DNA from: Beroe forskalii
Taxonomy: Eukaryota > Ctenophora > Nuda > Beroida > Beroidae
Direction of reading: 5' to 3'
Assembly: GCA_011033025.1 (NCBI GenBank)
Contig: WFMF01000087.1
Location: forward strand, 186,001 to 250,000
DNA length: 64,000 nt
The notes beneath the pieces were generated by a model that did no database searches, was not told the DNA's origin, and saw nothing but the letters and a program-made list of their open reading frames with translations. The position numbers were made by a program, and so were the translations under genes. The first letter of the stretch is position 1; the number at the start of each line of letters is the position of its first letter. Positions 28,317 through 39,400 of the stretch are shown piece after piece.

Positions 28317-30779
28317 ATGTCTAACTGGGATACCAGCTACAACTGGGATGCCAGTACAACTGCTACTGGCGGGGGTGGTGGTTATGAATACTCAGCCCCT
28401 TCAACCACCTACACTGCCCGAGATCCCCGGGTTAATACAGCCTCGTATGATTATTCTCAACAACAGGAAACTGTCCAGTTTTCTGATCCGTATAATACTG
28501 CTGCTGGCACTACCTATTCTAGTTATTCCCCTGATCAGGGCGCCAGACCGGCAGGGTTTAACTACAACAAGAAGAGGAAGGTCTCCTCCTCCATGGTGCT
28601 GCAGGAGGATATGGATGAGGCGGAGCAGGAGAGTGGGGATGCAGTTAGTCTAAACCACTCGGTTAAAGTGGCGAGGGGGGCGAGGGGAGCGCGAGGGGCA
28701 GTGAGAGGGAGAGGGGTGGTAGGAAGAGGCGCTGGAGCAGCAAGAGGGGGTGGAGCAGCAAGGGGTGCTTTTAGAGGTGCATCACGGGGTGGAGCTACTC
28801 CCATGTATGGGGGGAGTAGAGGAGCGTTTAGCAGCAGTAGAGGACGAGGTCGTGGAGGAGGAGGAGGAGGCTATGGACAGTCTTATGGAAGTAGTGGGAA
28901 GGGGAGTACTGCTGTCAAAGACAGGTCCGTGGCAAACACCCATCCTGCTCAAGCTGTCACAGTTTTCTCCCCTGGTTGTACCTTCCAACTGATCGGAAAG
29001 AACCATTACCAGGGTATACACAACCGTTACATCGTCACTCTGACCTGTCCAGAACATGCCTGGAGGGTCTTCCTAGGGGCAGGACCTACGGAGAAAGTGG
29101 CTAAACACGAAGCGGCGTACGCCGCTCTACAAGCCCTCAATGCCCCAGGATTTGAGCAACTTACGGATCATCTGGCTACCACGAACAGGGAACATATCCT
29201 AGAAATGCGGGAGTTTAGGGATAGTACCTTCCCTAATCGAGCACTGCCTGGGGAGTCTAAACCCATGGAGATCAGCAAATACTTCCAGAAGATGTATAGT
29301 GATAAAGCCACGTATGAGATGGAGGAACCGACACTGATTGAGCCTACCAAGCCACCTAACACCTTGTACTACGTTAAACTCACCATAGGAGAGTACACGT
29401 TTGAAGAAGTTTCAGGGTCCAAACAGAAGGCTAAGGCTCTGGTTTCGGCAACTGCTATAAAGGTGTTTGAGGAGAAACCCCCTAAGTTTATGGTGGAGGA
29501 TGGAGCAAACGGGAATGATGATGCAGGGGAGAACTCAGGGCCGTCTGAGAGTGCTGTCTCGACGCAAGCAAAGATTCTGGAGCTAGTAATCAACTCCATA
29601 AAGGAGAAAACGAAAGGAGTTAGCAATGGGATGGTAAACACGTTCCGGTTTGCTGGGATCCTCCTGCAACAGGGTACAGGGGATGATATCGAGCATTTCA
29701 AATGTGTTTCAGCCGCTATTGGTGCCATGTTCATTAAGTCGAATATGCTGAACGATGATGGCTCGAGAGTTCATGATTCTCATGCTGAAACCCTGACTAT
29801 CCGGGCGTTTAGACTGTTTCTGTTCGAGCAACTTGAGAAAGCAATACAGGGAACTGAGAGTGTGCTAGAAAAGGTACCCAATGATGAGAAGTATCGACTG
29901 AAGTCCAAGTTTAAAGTGGTCTTTGCATCCAATGCCTTGCCGCCGGGGGATGCCATGGTGATACCATCAGGCCGGACATCGGGTAAGAATAGCACCATTT
30001 CTCAGCAGGGATCGCCCGGGGCTCTGCAGTTCTGTACTACGGGTTTCAAGTACTGGACTGAATCCCACATTGGGGAGAAAGGCTGGGATAAACCCATCAT
30101 TGCTAGCCCCGGTGATAAACTCACGATGTGTAATATTGCGGGTCTAAACGGTGCTCTACTCGAACAGTTCGTTAGACCGGTCTATGTTGATAAGTACGTT
30201 TTCCAGCAAAGTGCCTACTTCTCAGCTGATGCCCTCCAACGGGCTTTTTACGGGCGAGTTGAGAACGGTATTTACAAAGTCCTGGCCCCTTACAAGATAA
30301 ATAAACCCGTGTTTGAGGCTGCGAACTATAGGGCAGTTAGAAGTAACCCTAACTCTCCTAAGAACGATAAGATCTGCGCTGGGTGGTTCTGCTCAGGTCG
30401 GGATTGGGAGGTTATCAAGTGTCCTGAAGGACTGAAGATAGGGGCGAATGATGTTTCCTCCCCTTCCCGACTATCCTGTAGTTCTGATGTGGAGTATTAT
30501 CAGATTAAACTGGACAATGCTAAGAAAATAGAGGCTTCTTTTGCAACCAGTGAGGTTTCCAAGCAGGCTTTCTTCAAGTTTTACAAGGTTATTTGTGAGA
30601 GACTGGGCGTAAAAAGCCCGGATACTTACTTTGATTGCAAAGCTTTGGCAGATACGTATCATGGTGTTAAAAAGAGTGTGCTCAATGCTTTTACCAAAGC
30701 TGAGTTGGGGTCTTGGGTTCAAAAGCCCATAAACACTGATAATTTCCGTTTGGAAATTTCAAACATTGTGCACAGTTAA
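28317..30779 (+). CDS. ADAD-like protein 2: dsRBDs plus catalytically degenerate adenosine deaminase domain (820 aa)
   Basis: A single uninterrupted frame. The ATG at 28317 (GGACCATGT) is the likely start; the TTG further upstream is not. Domains: a Tyr/Ser/Gly-rich N-terminus (NWDTSYNWD, SYDYSQQQ), a KKRKV nuclear localisation signal near residue 80, an RGG/RGA-rich region (about 115-200), a dsRNA-binding domain (about 205-280, EKVAKHEAAYAALQAL), a second one (about 300-386, ending KQKAKALVSATAIKVF), then the ADAR/ADAD deaminase domain (about 420-810). HAE is kept (His 489), but the first zinc cysteine is replaced (PPGD, Pro 543) and so is the second (SPGDK, Pro 598). Editing activity is therefore not expected. 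This is the plan of ADAD1/TENR-type proteins, which bind RNA in the nucleus, especially in germ cells. It is a tandem paralogue of the preceding gene and is nested in the hnRNP U-like intron. Confidence 0.88.
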   Translation: MSNWDTSYNWDASTTATGGGGGYEYSAPSTTYTARDPRVNTASYDYSQQQETVQFSDPYNTAAGTTYSSYSPDQGARPAGFNYNKKRKVSSSMVLQEDMDEAEQESGDAVSLNHSVKVARGARGARGAVRGRGVVGRGAGAARGGGAARGAFRGASRGGATPMYGGSRGAFSSSRGRGRGGGGGGYGQSYGSSGKGSTAVKDRSVANTHPAQAVTVFSPGCTFQLIGKNHYQGIHNRYIVTLTCPEHAWRVFLGAGPTEKVAKHEAAYAALQALNAPGFEQLTDHLATTNREHILEMREFRDSTFPNRALPGESKPMEISKYFQKMYSDKATYEMEEPTLIEPTKPPNTLYYVKLTIGEYTFEEVSGSKQKAKALVSATAIKVFEEKPPKFMVEDGANGNDDAGENSGPSESAVSTQAKILELVINSIKEKTKGVSNGMVNTFRFAGILLQQGTGDDIEHFKCVSAAIGAMFIKSNMLNDDGSRVHDSHAETLTIRAFRLFLFEQLEKAIQGTESVLEKVPNDEKYRLKSKFKVVFASNALPPGDAMVIPSGRTSGKNSTISQQGSPGALQFCTTGFKYWTESHIGEKGWDKPIIASPGDKLTMCNIAGLNGALLEQFVRPVYVDKYVFQQSAYFSADALQRAFYGRVENGIYKVLAPYKINKPVFEAANYRAVRSNPNSPKNDKICAGWFCSGRDWEVIKCPEGLKIGANDVSSPSRLSCSSDVEYYQIKLDNAKKIEASFATSEVSKQAFFKFYKVICERLGVKSPDTYFDCKALADTYHGVKKSVLNAFTKAELGSWVQKPINTDNFRLEISNIVHS

Positions 30780-31607
30780 AAAGAACTGTTTATTTTGAAA
30801 CTGTTCACAAAATAATTGTATCTGATATACATTAATTTTAACTAATATATGTCAGTAGATTTCATGGCTCCGTTTCCATGATGCATCAGAAAGTCAAACC
30901 AGTTCTACTGTCTGATTCATTGTGCTAGACTGAGCTTAATTTCATCGAGCACAAACTGGAATTTATCCAAATTGAGAAAGTTGAAATTTTCCACAATTGA
31001 CTGTTAATTCATGTATTCTTGTTCAAAGTGGAAATATTTTGAACTTATTGATTCATATTTTAAAGCGACAATTGATTTGAAGTAACTCTTTATAACTTAA
31101 CTTGACTGTTGATTGTCGTGTATATTTTTGGGCACATACAGATTTTCAACTCTTCTAATTGCCAGCAAGCAGCCAATTACTTTGTTGAATTTCTGTCTTG
31201 TGCTGCAGTTATTGTCCGTGAAATCGTTCACTGATATTTTGACCATCAAAATTTTCTCTATCTAAAATTTTATCTTTTCACTACCGTTCAATGTCTCTTT
31301 ATTCTTGTCTCACACCATTAAAAGCCATAGATGAATTGATTTTACATCATAACAATCAACATAAAGTTTTTGAAGCAGTCAGGTCCTGAAAAATATGTAT
31401 TTCCCACGGTTGAAATGCTGAAATTGTGTGTTTTTCCGCTCAAATATTGAGAAAAGCACAAATTGTCATCATTTAGGTCACGCGCGCAGAACGCGCGCGC
31501 CTGTTATTCTAAGTATTTACCCGCTCAATTATGCAATGTACATTGTACTAAATATATATATTGTACAACATTCTTTTAGAGCCTTCATTCACAACACCCA
31601 ACTTCAG
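30780..31607. other. 3' flank of ADAD-like gene 2 and end of the large intron
   Basis: AT-rich, no gene. A GCGCGC cluster lies at about 31481-31500. It ends at the acceptor AACTTCAG of the next hnRNP U-like exon. Confidence 0.5.
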
Positions 31608-32211
31608 ATAAAACTCCGGAAGCTGAGAAGGCTAAAGTGGAAAGCCCCAAGACGACCTACAATGTGGTTTCACACAAGACACCGTATCGGGAAACGTAAG
31701 TTTGAAAAACAAATTTATGCCACGTTTTCTACCATTTATTTGCCAGAAATTGGTTTTGAGAATTATTGGTACCTGTGCTCTAATGAGGGATTCTAAAATT
31801 GGGGAAAGGTCCAAATGTTGTAATCATGTGAGCTCGAACTTCGAATAACTGAGATGTCGCCACCTCTGAGATCGGTGTCTGAAATTTCCACAAAATCACA
31901 ATTTGTACGCGTGTGATACTGATTTAACAGTATATTCACCTACGTACATGGCGCCGCGCGATCGGAAATTTCAGAAGAATTCTCATTTCTCGAGGTGGCG
32001 ACACCTGCCTAACATTTTAAAAACCAAACCACCCTCCGAGACGAGTATTATTCCAGGAAGCCCCCACCACCCGAAGACAAAGGCCCAGAAATTGAAGAAG
32101 GCAAGGTGGCCCTGGATTTCTACAACTCAGACGTGTTCCTGAAGATAGAAGACAAGGGAATGACTGGATCTAACAGGGTGGAGTCTGGATTCAACCAACT
32201 GTGGACTTGTG
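31608..32211 (+). CDS. hnRNP U-like protein, exons 5-6 (linker and start of SPRY domain)
   Basis: Exon 5 (31608-31695) and exon 6 (32057-32211) continue exons 1-4: phase 1 to exon 5 rebuilds Asp, and phase 2 to exon 6 rebuilds Thr. Exon 5 reads DKTPEAEKAKVESPKTTYNV. Exon 6 reads PPPPEDKGPEIEEGKVALDF then YNSDVFLKIEDKG and FNQLWTCG, which is the opening of the SPRY domain in hnRNP U/UL proteins (compare LDTYNCDLHFK). The exon ends in phase 1 at GGTATGT. The rest of SPRY, the P-loop kinase-like domain and the RGG tail were not found downstream in this window. They may lie past a very long intron or beyond the end. Confidence 0.8.
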
Positions 32212-32313
32212 GTATGTAATTAAGTGTATTTTAATCTACGAAACACAGTACAGAAGTGCTGTGATTTGATCCGTCAATAATTCATATTTCTGTGTTATAA
32301 TCAGGCTTCTAAT

Positions 32314-32704
32314 CTTCAGTCTCAAATAGACGGGGGGGCTGTAATAACTGTCCCCCGGCCCCTGTGTAGGTTTTTCAAAAATGTCATAAAAAGGGGGGGG
32401 GGGTTGCAAATAAGAGGGAGGGGGAGGTAAATTTCCATCGAATGGTTTGAAATAGCAAAATTGATCAAAGATATGGAGTCTGATCGAGAAAAAGATCGTA
32501 ATTCTGAGAAACAGTTGGGAAAGCTTTCAGGTTGCTGCTTGATTTTGCTCAATTCTAACAAAAAATATGAATTTTTCTTTGATTTATGTATGTATTTTTT
32601 TCAAATTTTTCAAAATTTCTTAACGGGGAGGATGATAAATAACTGTCCCCCACCGTAATAAAAATCCAGAAGCTGCAATCGCCCCCCCCCGTTTGAGACT
32701 GAAG
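32314..32704. mobile_element. Short inverted-repeat element in the hnRNP U-like intron
   Basis: The left end CTTCAGTCTCAAA followed by a G run pairs with the right end, a C run followed by GTTTGAGACTGAAG. Both ends also share an inner TAATAACTGTCCCCC or AAATAACTGTCCCCC block in the same orientation. It is non-coding, about 390 bp, MITE-like. Confidence 0.65.
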
Positions 32705-32879
32705 AGTATCAGTCTTCATAGAATTGGGTAAGATAGTAAAGCAAAGGCATGTGTAGATCCACGCATATCAATGAGGAACCCTACAAGTAGATCCTGCGTG
32801 GAAAATACTGTGTGGTTAAGGAAATTCGGCGTTCGCGCCCGCCGAAGTAAACAAACCCCATTTTCGCACGATCAGCGGG

Positions 32880-33587
32880 GTCGTCCTACTAAACTTACTA
32901 GTTAACTCATGAAATTTTGCAGGCCAGTACAGTTTGATCCAACTAAGAAAATGCTGCTTTCAGAATTTTGAATTTCGACCATTTTCGATTTACAGCCTCT
33001 TAAAACCCATTTTGGCTAAAAAATGGACTTCTCTGTCCACAAGGACCAAAAATAAGGCTCAAAACTGCTTTTTCCCACGTGACTGCCTTCCAGGGAGTGT
33101 ACTAGAACCAAATAATGATGCATTTATACACAGAGTTTTCCCCAAGTCCAATTGTGTCAAAGTATTCTCTGAATTTTGATCAATATCTCGGGGGGGGTCG
33201 TCTAGTAAACTTACTAGTTAACTCATGAAATTTTGCAGGCCAGTACAGTTTGATCAACTAAGAAAATGCTGCTTTCAGAATTTTGAATTTCGGCCATTTT
33301 CACGATTTACAGCCTCTTAAAAGACCCATTTTTGGCCTAAAATGGACTTCTTTGTCTATAATTGTCCACAAGGACCAAAAATAAGGCTATAAACTGCTTT
33401 TTCCCATGTGACTGCCTTCAGAGAGTGTACTAGAACCAAATAATGATGCATTTATACAAGAGTTTTCTCAAGTCCAATTGTGTCAAAGTATTTTCTGAAT
33501 TTTGATCAATATCTCAGGTGGGGGGGTCGTCTACTAAACTTACTATTTAACTCATGAAATTTTGCAGGCCAGTACAGTTTGATCCAA
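32880..33587. repeat. 325-bp direct tandem repeat, about 2.2 copies
   Basis: Copy 1 starts near 32880 with GTCGTCCTACTAAACTTAC, copy 2 near 33199 with GTCGTCTAGTAAACTTAC, and a third partial copy near 33526 runs to about 33587. Copies differ by a few substitutions and small indels. Each begins after a G-rich run and contains TTTTGCAGGCCAGTACAG, which looks like a splice acceptor, but no coding exon follows. Confidence 0.9.
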
Positions 33588-33814
33588 TGCCTTTTTTTGT
33601 CTCACTATAATAAGGCATTCTTACATCAAGAAAGGTCGGCCTCCCATGTAAACAGGGCCTTCATTATCTATGGTATGACAATGACGTCCAAGCACTATAA
33701 AACATATATAATTACAAACCATAACATAATCCTGATCGTTAGAGTCGGTCAAATGCGATAAAAAGATAAAATCCGCGGATATCTCATTTTCTTGTCCAAG
33801 GTTGAAATTTAAAA

Positions 33815-34205
33815 AAAATTCCCCATCGGCGCCGATCGGCTCGATCAACACCAATCGGCGCCGATGGGAAATCACGGGAAATCTGGAATAAAATGCACCA
33901 GACAGCTTCCTTATACGGGTGTTTTTATCGGCGCTGATCGGCGCCATCGAGAACAGATCGGCGCCGTCGCGCCGATCAGGGCTGGCCGGCGCTGATCGGC
34001 GCCGATCGGCGCCGATCAGCGCCTACGACCGCCGATGAAAAGATGCCGATTTCCCATCGGCGCCGATCAGCGCCGATCGGCGGTACCACCGATCGGCGCC
34101 TAGCCGGCGCTGATCGGCGCCGACCAGCGCCGATCAGCGCCGATCGGCGCCGATCAGCGCTGATCGGCGCCGGACGGGCGCCGATCGGCGCCGAGTCGGC
34201 GATTT
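33815..34205. repeat. GC-rich palindromic satellite of GGCGCCGATC units
   Basis: Dense array of GGCGCCGATCGGCGCCGATC with variants GATCAGCGCC and GCTGATCGGC on both strands. The unit is nearly its own reverse complement, so the whole block can fold. It contrasts sharply with the AT-rich flanks. Open frames through it are repeat translations (ADRRRPAPI). Confidence 0.85.
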
Positions 34206-34480
34206 TGCAATGTGGTCATTTGCCGAAATACGTTGTTATAACGTTTCCAAGTATGTTGATTGCAACGTTAATTTAAAGCGTTTGATTTACGTTGTTTTAA
34301 CGTTTGCAAGTGACTTGTATATGTAACGTTACTTTGGAACGTTTGATATACGTTTTTTAACGTTTTCAATTAAGTTGTATGCAATTACGTTACTTTGAAA
34401 CGTTTAAAATACGTTGTCTTAACGTTTCCAAGTTGAAGTAACGCACTTCATACTTATGATCAGCGTTACTTGGAAACGTT
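34205..34480. repeat. Array of AACGTT-containing units
   Basis: Five to six degenerate units of about 55-60 bp such as ACGTTGTTATAACGTTTCC, with AACGTT palindromes at both ends of the variable parts. It directly abuts the GGCGCC array. Confidence 0.7.
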
Positions 34481-34489
34481 AGAACGCCA

Positions 34490-35400
34490 AGGCGCCAAGC
34501 AATGCCATGCACAGGAACACCTGACATTAACGAAATATCGGCCTGTTTGGGGCGTGCGGCCTGCGGGCTTTAGCTCTTCCCCAGATCAGGGAAGCGCCAC
34601 AAGCGGCGCTTCCGCACACATATGCAAAAAGATTCCTGAGCCTGCATTAGCAAATTTCTCCCTAGCGTGCAACACTCCGAAGTTTGGAGGGCCGTGTTAT
34701 GCAGAACCGGAACGGAAGTCGGAAAACGATTGTGCGCGGCGGAGGGTATGGTAACATCCAGCAACACCTATGCGGGCTTTTGTACTTGTAGGATGTTACC
34801 CTACCCCAACCCGCGCACACATCGTTTCCCAAGCGTGCGCGTGCACCACGTTCTCCTATCAGTATCACATGATCCTGGTTAAGCCGTTAAGGTTTGGGCA
34901 AGTTGGCAACCCTAACCAGGTCGGCCGCGGCCCTAACCAGATTGCCAGGCACTGCTTGTCCCTCTACGCGGGCGATGAAGCGCGCGCCCTGGGGTAGACA
35001 GCATTTGGCAAATACAATGAAATGACGAGCCGCGGCCGTCAAACAATCAAAAATCTGAATGCTGTAGATTTATTATATGCTAATAACTGTGAGTGCTTTA
35101 GCCAATTAGCCCCTCCGTGCACCCGCGCGGAAAACGTCTGGCAGACTATGAAAACCTTTTGAAACGTTTTGATAACATCCAAACAACGTTTTCCTGCAAT
35201 TTTGTTTTACAAAAGTGCTGAAAAGAAGCCCAAAATGCAGTCATGAATGATTGCTCGAGTAAAAATCTTTGCTTTGAGCATTAAAGAACAAGAGAATTGT
35301 AATTTGAGGATGTTTAGATGGCATTACTCCTAATTATATCATACTGCATTTTCAAACACAAGAAAAGTTTTTATCATAAGAAATATATACAGAGGGTTGT
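34490..35400. repeat. Dispersed repeat with GC-rich segments, no gene
   Basis: At about 34660-34760 the sequence CCCTAGCGTGCAACACTC ... GGAGGGCCGTGTT ... GCGCGGCGGAGGGTATGG closely matches 43503-43590 (CCCTAGCGCGCAACACTC ... GGAGGGTCGTGTT ... GCGCGGCGGAGGGTAGGG), so it is a dispersed family. Direct or inverted AACGTTTT units continue to about 35190. Open frames here are Arg/Pro-rich artefacts of GC content. Confidence 0.55.
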
Positions 35401-35689
35401 TAAATGCCGCAATGCAACCTGTGTGCAACCCTAATACAAGACGCTACTATGGTAAGTAAGTATGGTGAGTATGGTGAGTATAATGATGAGTTCATCTGGG
35501 TACCTCGTATCCATCATGATCCACTAATTCTTGCAATCCAATTTGCAATGAAAGTATTTTTGGAAGACCTTGCTCAGGAGCCTGCAGCTCCTGATCATAG
35601 TCTTGGCTGAAGCAGCGCCAATCCATTGCTGCTGCTTCAGCCAAAAACACGAAGCGGGATAACAATATTGTTCAAAAAATTCAGCTGGC

Positions 35690-36030
35690 GTGGGGTCCAA
35701 ATTTCAAGAAGTTGCCTTGGTAAGTTGCAGCAACGTTGCAGCAACTTAATTTTTGACATTGCACCAACGTTTTGAAAAGGTTGCCTGGTTGCATTAATTT
35801 GGTTGCTTGAAGGTTGCATAAGGGGTAAATTGTCGTGTGCATGGAGGTTGCTGAAACTGTGATATAACTTTTTAAGTGAAACGTTATGCAACGTTTCACA
35901 AGGAACGTTTCACTTAAGTGTAAGCAACCTCTCTGCACACGACAATTCACCCCATATGCAACCTCCCTGGAACGTTGTAGGTTGCATAGGAAACGTTTAC
36001 GCAACCCTTGTGCAACCTAAAATGTTGGGT
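35690..36030. repeat. Inverted array of GTTGCA/TGCAAC units
   Basis: Many GTTGCAGCAACGTTGCAGC-type units. One half (about 35700-35890) and the other (about 35885-36020) are inverted relative to each other: TTAAGTGAAACGTT faces AACGTTTCACTTAAG near 35870-35918. The same hairpin-array style as the neighbouring satellites. Confidence 0.7.
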
Positions 36031-36045
36031 GGGATTCAAGTTGAA

Positions 36046-36714
36046 TCAGTTGTTATTAAGATCAAATCCAAACACACTGCATAGAACTGAAGGTCCGTAA
36101 ATAAAACCTGTGGTTCCTGCATGGTAGGATTTAGGCAGGTTTATGTAGAGTTCATCTATTTGTGCACAGACAGCTTGGAACCTGGTATCAATCTCCATCA
36201 GCTCCTCAGGCTTACAACTTCCTTTCAAACCTGCCCCGCTTTCATCACAAGTCCTTCCTCTCATTCGCTCCTACAGTGTGCAGATGTTAGATAATGCTTC
36301 AGATTTAATTATCTCATGCAAGGTTTTTATGCAAGGTTTTATTTTTGATGGGCACAGTCCAAATTGTTCCTCAATCCAGAAAAGTGGATTTGGACAGGAA
36401 CATTTGGGACAAATGCGACAGAGAAAATAGTACAAATGGGATGGAAAAAGTGGATTAGTGAATTTCCATTACTGAGCTATTAAATGCTCAAAAAATATTC
36501 AATTATTTATGGGTGAATTATGAAAAATAAGAATCTTGCAGGCATGGACGCCAGCACCTCCAGAAAAACATACTTGCTTATAACCAGTCAGGTCCCTAGG
36601 TCCACATACACCTTTGTCCTGCCAATCAGACCAGTCCCCCCATTCACTCAGCATGGCTTGTGTTGAGAGGAGCTGAGCTAGTGTAACCAGCAGGAAGAGT
36701 GTCTTAGGACTCAT
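36046..36714 (-). CDS. Secreted thrombospondin type 1-like domain protein, two exons (121 aa)
   Basis: Exon 1 (36574-36714) starts MSPKTLFLLVTLAQLLSTQA, a clear signal peptide, and continues SEWGDWSDW with the paired tryptophans of a TSP1 repeat. It ends at codon CAA before an excellent GTATGT donor. Exon 2 (36046-36270) starts after CTGTAG in phase 0 with ERMRGRTC and GSCKPEE, giving the R-x-R-x-C strand typical of TSP1. The C-terminal part (EIDTRFQAVCAQIDELY ... GFIYGPSVLCSVFG) is not recognised. The protein is probably secreted into the extracellular space, one domain only. Read-through of the donor gives an open frame, so an unspliced form is also possible. Confidence 0.7.
36345..36445. 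repeat. Degenerate copy of the GGGACAATTGGGACA repeat family, in the TSP1-like gene intron
   Basis: The stretch CAGGAACATTTGGGAC with AAATGCGACAGAGAAAAT resembles the better preserved blocks at 54603-54955 and 61278-61869. It lies within the intron of the secreted protein gene. Confidence 0.45.
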
Positions 36715-37035
36715 CTTCAAGTGTAGAACTAAGGGCACCTAAAATGGTATAATGGTCTAGATAAAAGTGGTTTTTGTTGGGGGTATCTTCTGATTACTGC
36801 TAGTACTGGTACAGTTCCCAGACTTGGTAGCAAGCAATTGAAATAGAGGTTGGTAAAACTGGTCATTCTACAATGTAATAATATATAAAAAATAGTGTTT
36901 CAATTTAAACTCGGCTGATACCTCATGTCAATAGCTTAATAAGTGAATCAGAGTATCAGATTCTCTTTGTGAAATGAGTTCAACAGAACCACTTTTATGT
37001 GCTTTTATGTTAGCATGTACTGTATGAACTTAAGC
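36715..37035. other. Intergenic, 5' flank of the TSP1-like gene
   Basis: No gene recognised. Presumably holds the promoter of the minus-strand secreted protein gene. Confidence 0.45.
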
Positions 37036-37270
37036 CGGGGGGGGGGTTCATCCCTCATATTTTGGAAAACACAAATTTGAGATAGCCAAGACTTGAGTCC
37101 ATATTTATAGGTCAAACATTGCCCATTTGAGGGGCAGTGTTTGGCAATGCTGAACCTATTGACTCATGTCCACCGTCAGAATGTTGGTACATGCCCTGGC
37201 CATCCTGGCTAACCCATATCTCAAATTCGTGTTTTCTAAAACTCTAAAATGTGAGGGGTGACCCGCTGAC
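37036..37270. mobile_element. Short foldback element, about 230 bp
   Basis: The left arm (GGTTCATCCCTCATATTTTG, then GAAAACACAAATTTGAGATA) is the inverse of the right arm (TATCTCAAATTCGTGTTTTC ... AATGTGAGGGGTGACC). One arm alone recurs near 1775-1870. Confidence 0.65.
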
Positions 37271-38354
37271 CCCCTACCTCCTGTCTCTTTTGAAACTGTG
37301 TTTATTTATAAAACTTAATTTACATGGGTTGAAGTTTGCAAAAGTTTGCATGGAATCCCCTCTTCATGTCCACCTATTTGTTATAAGGCAATCTTAAATT
37401 ATGGCCTAACTACGAAAAGCTTGTGAAAGAGCAAAATATAATTTGTCAAATTAGATGAAAAATTGACGGCTCAAAAAGTGGTGAGATAATCTGAGACACA
37501 GCCTTTTTAAGTTAAATTTATTGATCATAATTACCAACCTGCTACCACGTGTTTTAACTTTTTAAGTTTAACAAAGAATCTAATTAATTTGTAGAGAAAT
37601 GTATCGGAAGCAGGTACTATTTTGAAACACATTGTTCTGATTAGTGGGAAAGAAGATGAAATTAACACAAAGTGATGGCTATCGACAATATGGCTGTAAT
37701 AAACTTGAAAGTCTTGGATTAGAAAGAAAGAGATGCAATTGATGGTGCTAAAAGTTAATTAATGAAGGACACTAATCTAGTTGGAAACAATTGCGTTTGG
37801 TTCCTTTCCATGAAATTAATTAATTAAAACAGAAAAACAAAGAAAAAGTGCCAAAGTGAAGATGTCAATGAATTGAAAACGGTGATTGTTAATTGAAAAG
37901 CTTTCCAATTGTAAAAGAACTCCATCGATGATTTGATTAATTATTAAAGCCTTTTGGGAGGCCAAAGGAAACTTCATTAACTAAGTTAATTAATTTGGAG
38001 GGACCTGTTTAACCTGTGGCGTGTTGTCACTGTTGAAACTTCTATTCATGGGAACATTTAAAATTGGGGCAACCCCCCACCTACCTTAACTGGCCCTAAA
38101 AAACAAAGTGATCAACCCTGTACCGAATCTTAAGCCTTTATTGTGAATTATGTAATCGACCTTTCTGGCCTTAAATTATTATTAAAGTCATAAAATTTGC
38201 CCTTGTTTTGAATGTATGAATGATTTAGAATTTTAAACAAATGCATGAATGTCCACATTCATACCTGTTTTTTCAAAATAAATTATTCATAACATAGAGA
38301 CATGAGTTGATCGAATCACTGCAACTTTGTACTGTGTTTTATAGATTACTATAG
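37271..38354. other. Intergenic, no gene recognised
   Basis: AT-rich and rich in TTAATTAA-like sequence. No supported coding region. Confidence 0.5.
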
Positions 38355-38397
38355 ATCGAACATAATATCTATTAATTGTTTTCTTCATACATCTAGG

Positions 38398-39400
38398 ATG
38401 CTATTGAATAATGGTAAAACTTCTGATGCTCCCATGGAAGCACGAGAAGTTGGACCATTCACCAGTGAATCTATGATCACAGAACAGTATCAGATGAGTT
38501 CCAAAGTTGGGGATTGTGGTGACCTTGCTTTGCACCTCAGCTTAGTGGTGTTTCTCTCTATCATGCTTATCAGCTGTGTGTAAGTACTTACATGTAATAT
38601 ATATCAGACTTGACAAATGAAAAAATCATAGGTATCTGCAGTAGGATACCTATAACCCATCAGCTGTGGGTAATTATTTTAGTGATTGATAAATTAGTTT
38701 TATTTGATTGTAAACTAATTGTTCGCAGATATGTGTGTAGAAAGCCCAGTAAACGAAAATGTAAAATGAAATCAGCAGAAACCCAGACTGATGACTTGGA
38801 TGGATATTTGGTAAGTTGATAAAGAAAAAGAAACTCCTAAATCCCACTTCCTTTCCCCAATTCCTTTAATACATTTTCATTTACGCCACCCATTTGTCTC
38901 CCATTCTCCTCCCCTACCGACTGTCCCTTTTATACAATTCCTCATCAGTGAAATATTCCCACAGAAGGATTTAAACTGTTCATCGCATGCCTCATCCCCT
39001 ACTGCTGTTGCCCCTCCACAGCTCTACAGATTATTTAGTGAAGAACCAGCAGTGTTTGAAGCCAGTTACTCCAGCTTGCAATCGCTAGGATCCTCACATA
39101 GGTTTATATCTCATTATAGTTCAAATCAATTTATCAATGTATCAATGTATATTAGAATCTTCAGCTGTGTCGCCATCCAGCATCCTAGTTTGTTTTTGTT
39201 ACCCCAATAACCTACGGGCTTTTTACAGGAGTCCTCGGAAGGGAACAAGAAAAACCTCCACCATGATCCCCTTCCCCTCACACTCCATTTCCCATATTGT
39301 GACTGATGATATGTACAAGATATCTGAAGCGGTGAGAAATGATTACTATCTTAGATTTCCAATTCTCTTAATAGGAATAATCTTACAATCTTGCCGCTAG
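38398..39400 (+). CDS. Single-pass membrane protein, four exons (left copy)
   Basis: Exons 38398-38579, 38729-38810, 38965-39101 and 39229-39331, all with GT-AG borders and matching phases (lengths 182, 82, 137, 103). Translation: a polar N-terminal part with MLLNNGKTSDAPMEAREVG, one hydrophobic segment (ALHLSLVVFLSIMLISCV), then a basic stop-transfer stretch VCRKPSKRKCKMKSAETQ, a Ser-rich part (CSSHASSPTAVAPPQLYRLF, FEASYSSLQSLGSSHR) and KGTRKTSTMIPFPSHS. Exon 4 either splices on at GCG|GTGAGA or reads through to a stop at 39400. Exon 1 may itself be internal, since it follows an acceptor-like ACATCTAG, so more 5' sequence could exist. The family is unknown. An identical exon set occurs in the opposite arm. 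Confidence 0.65.
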
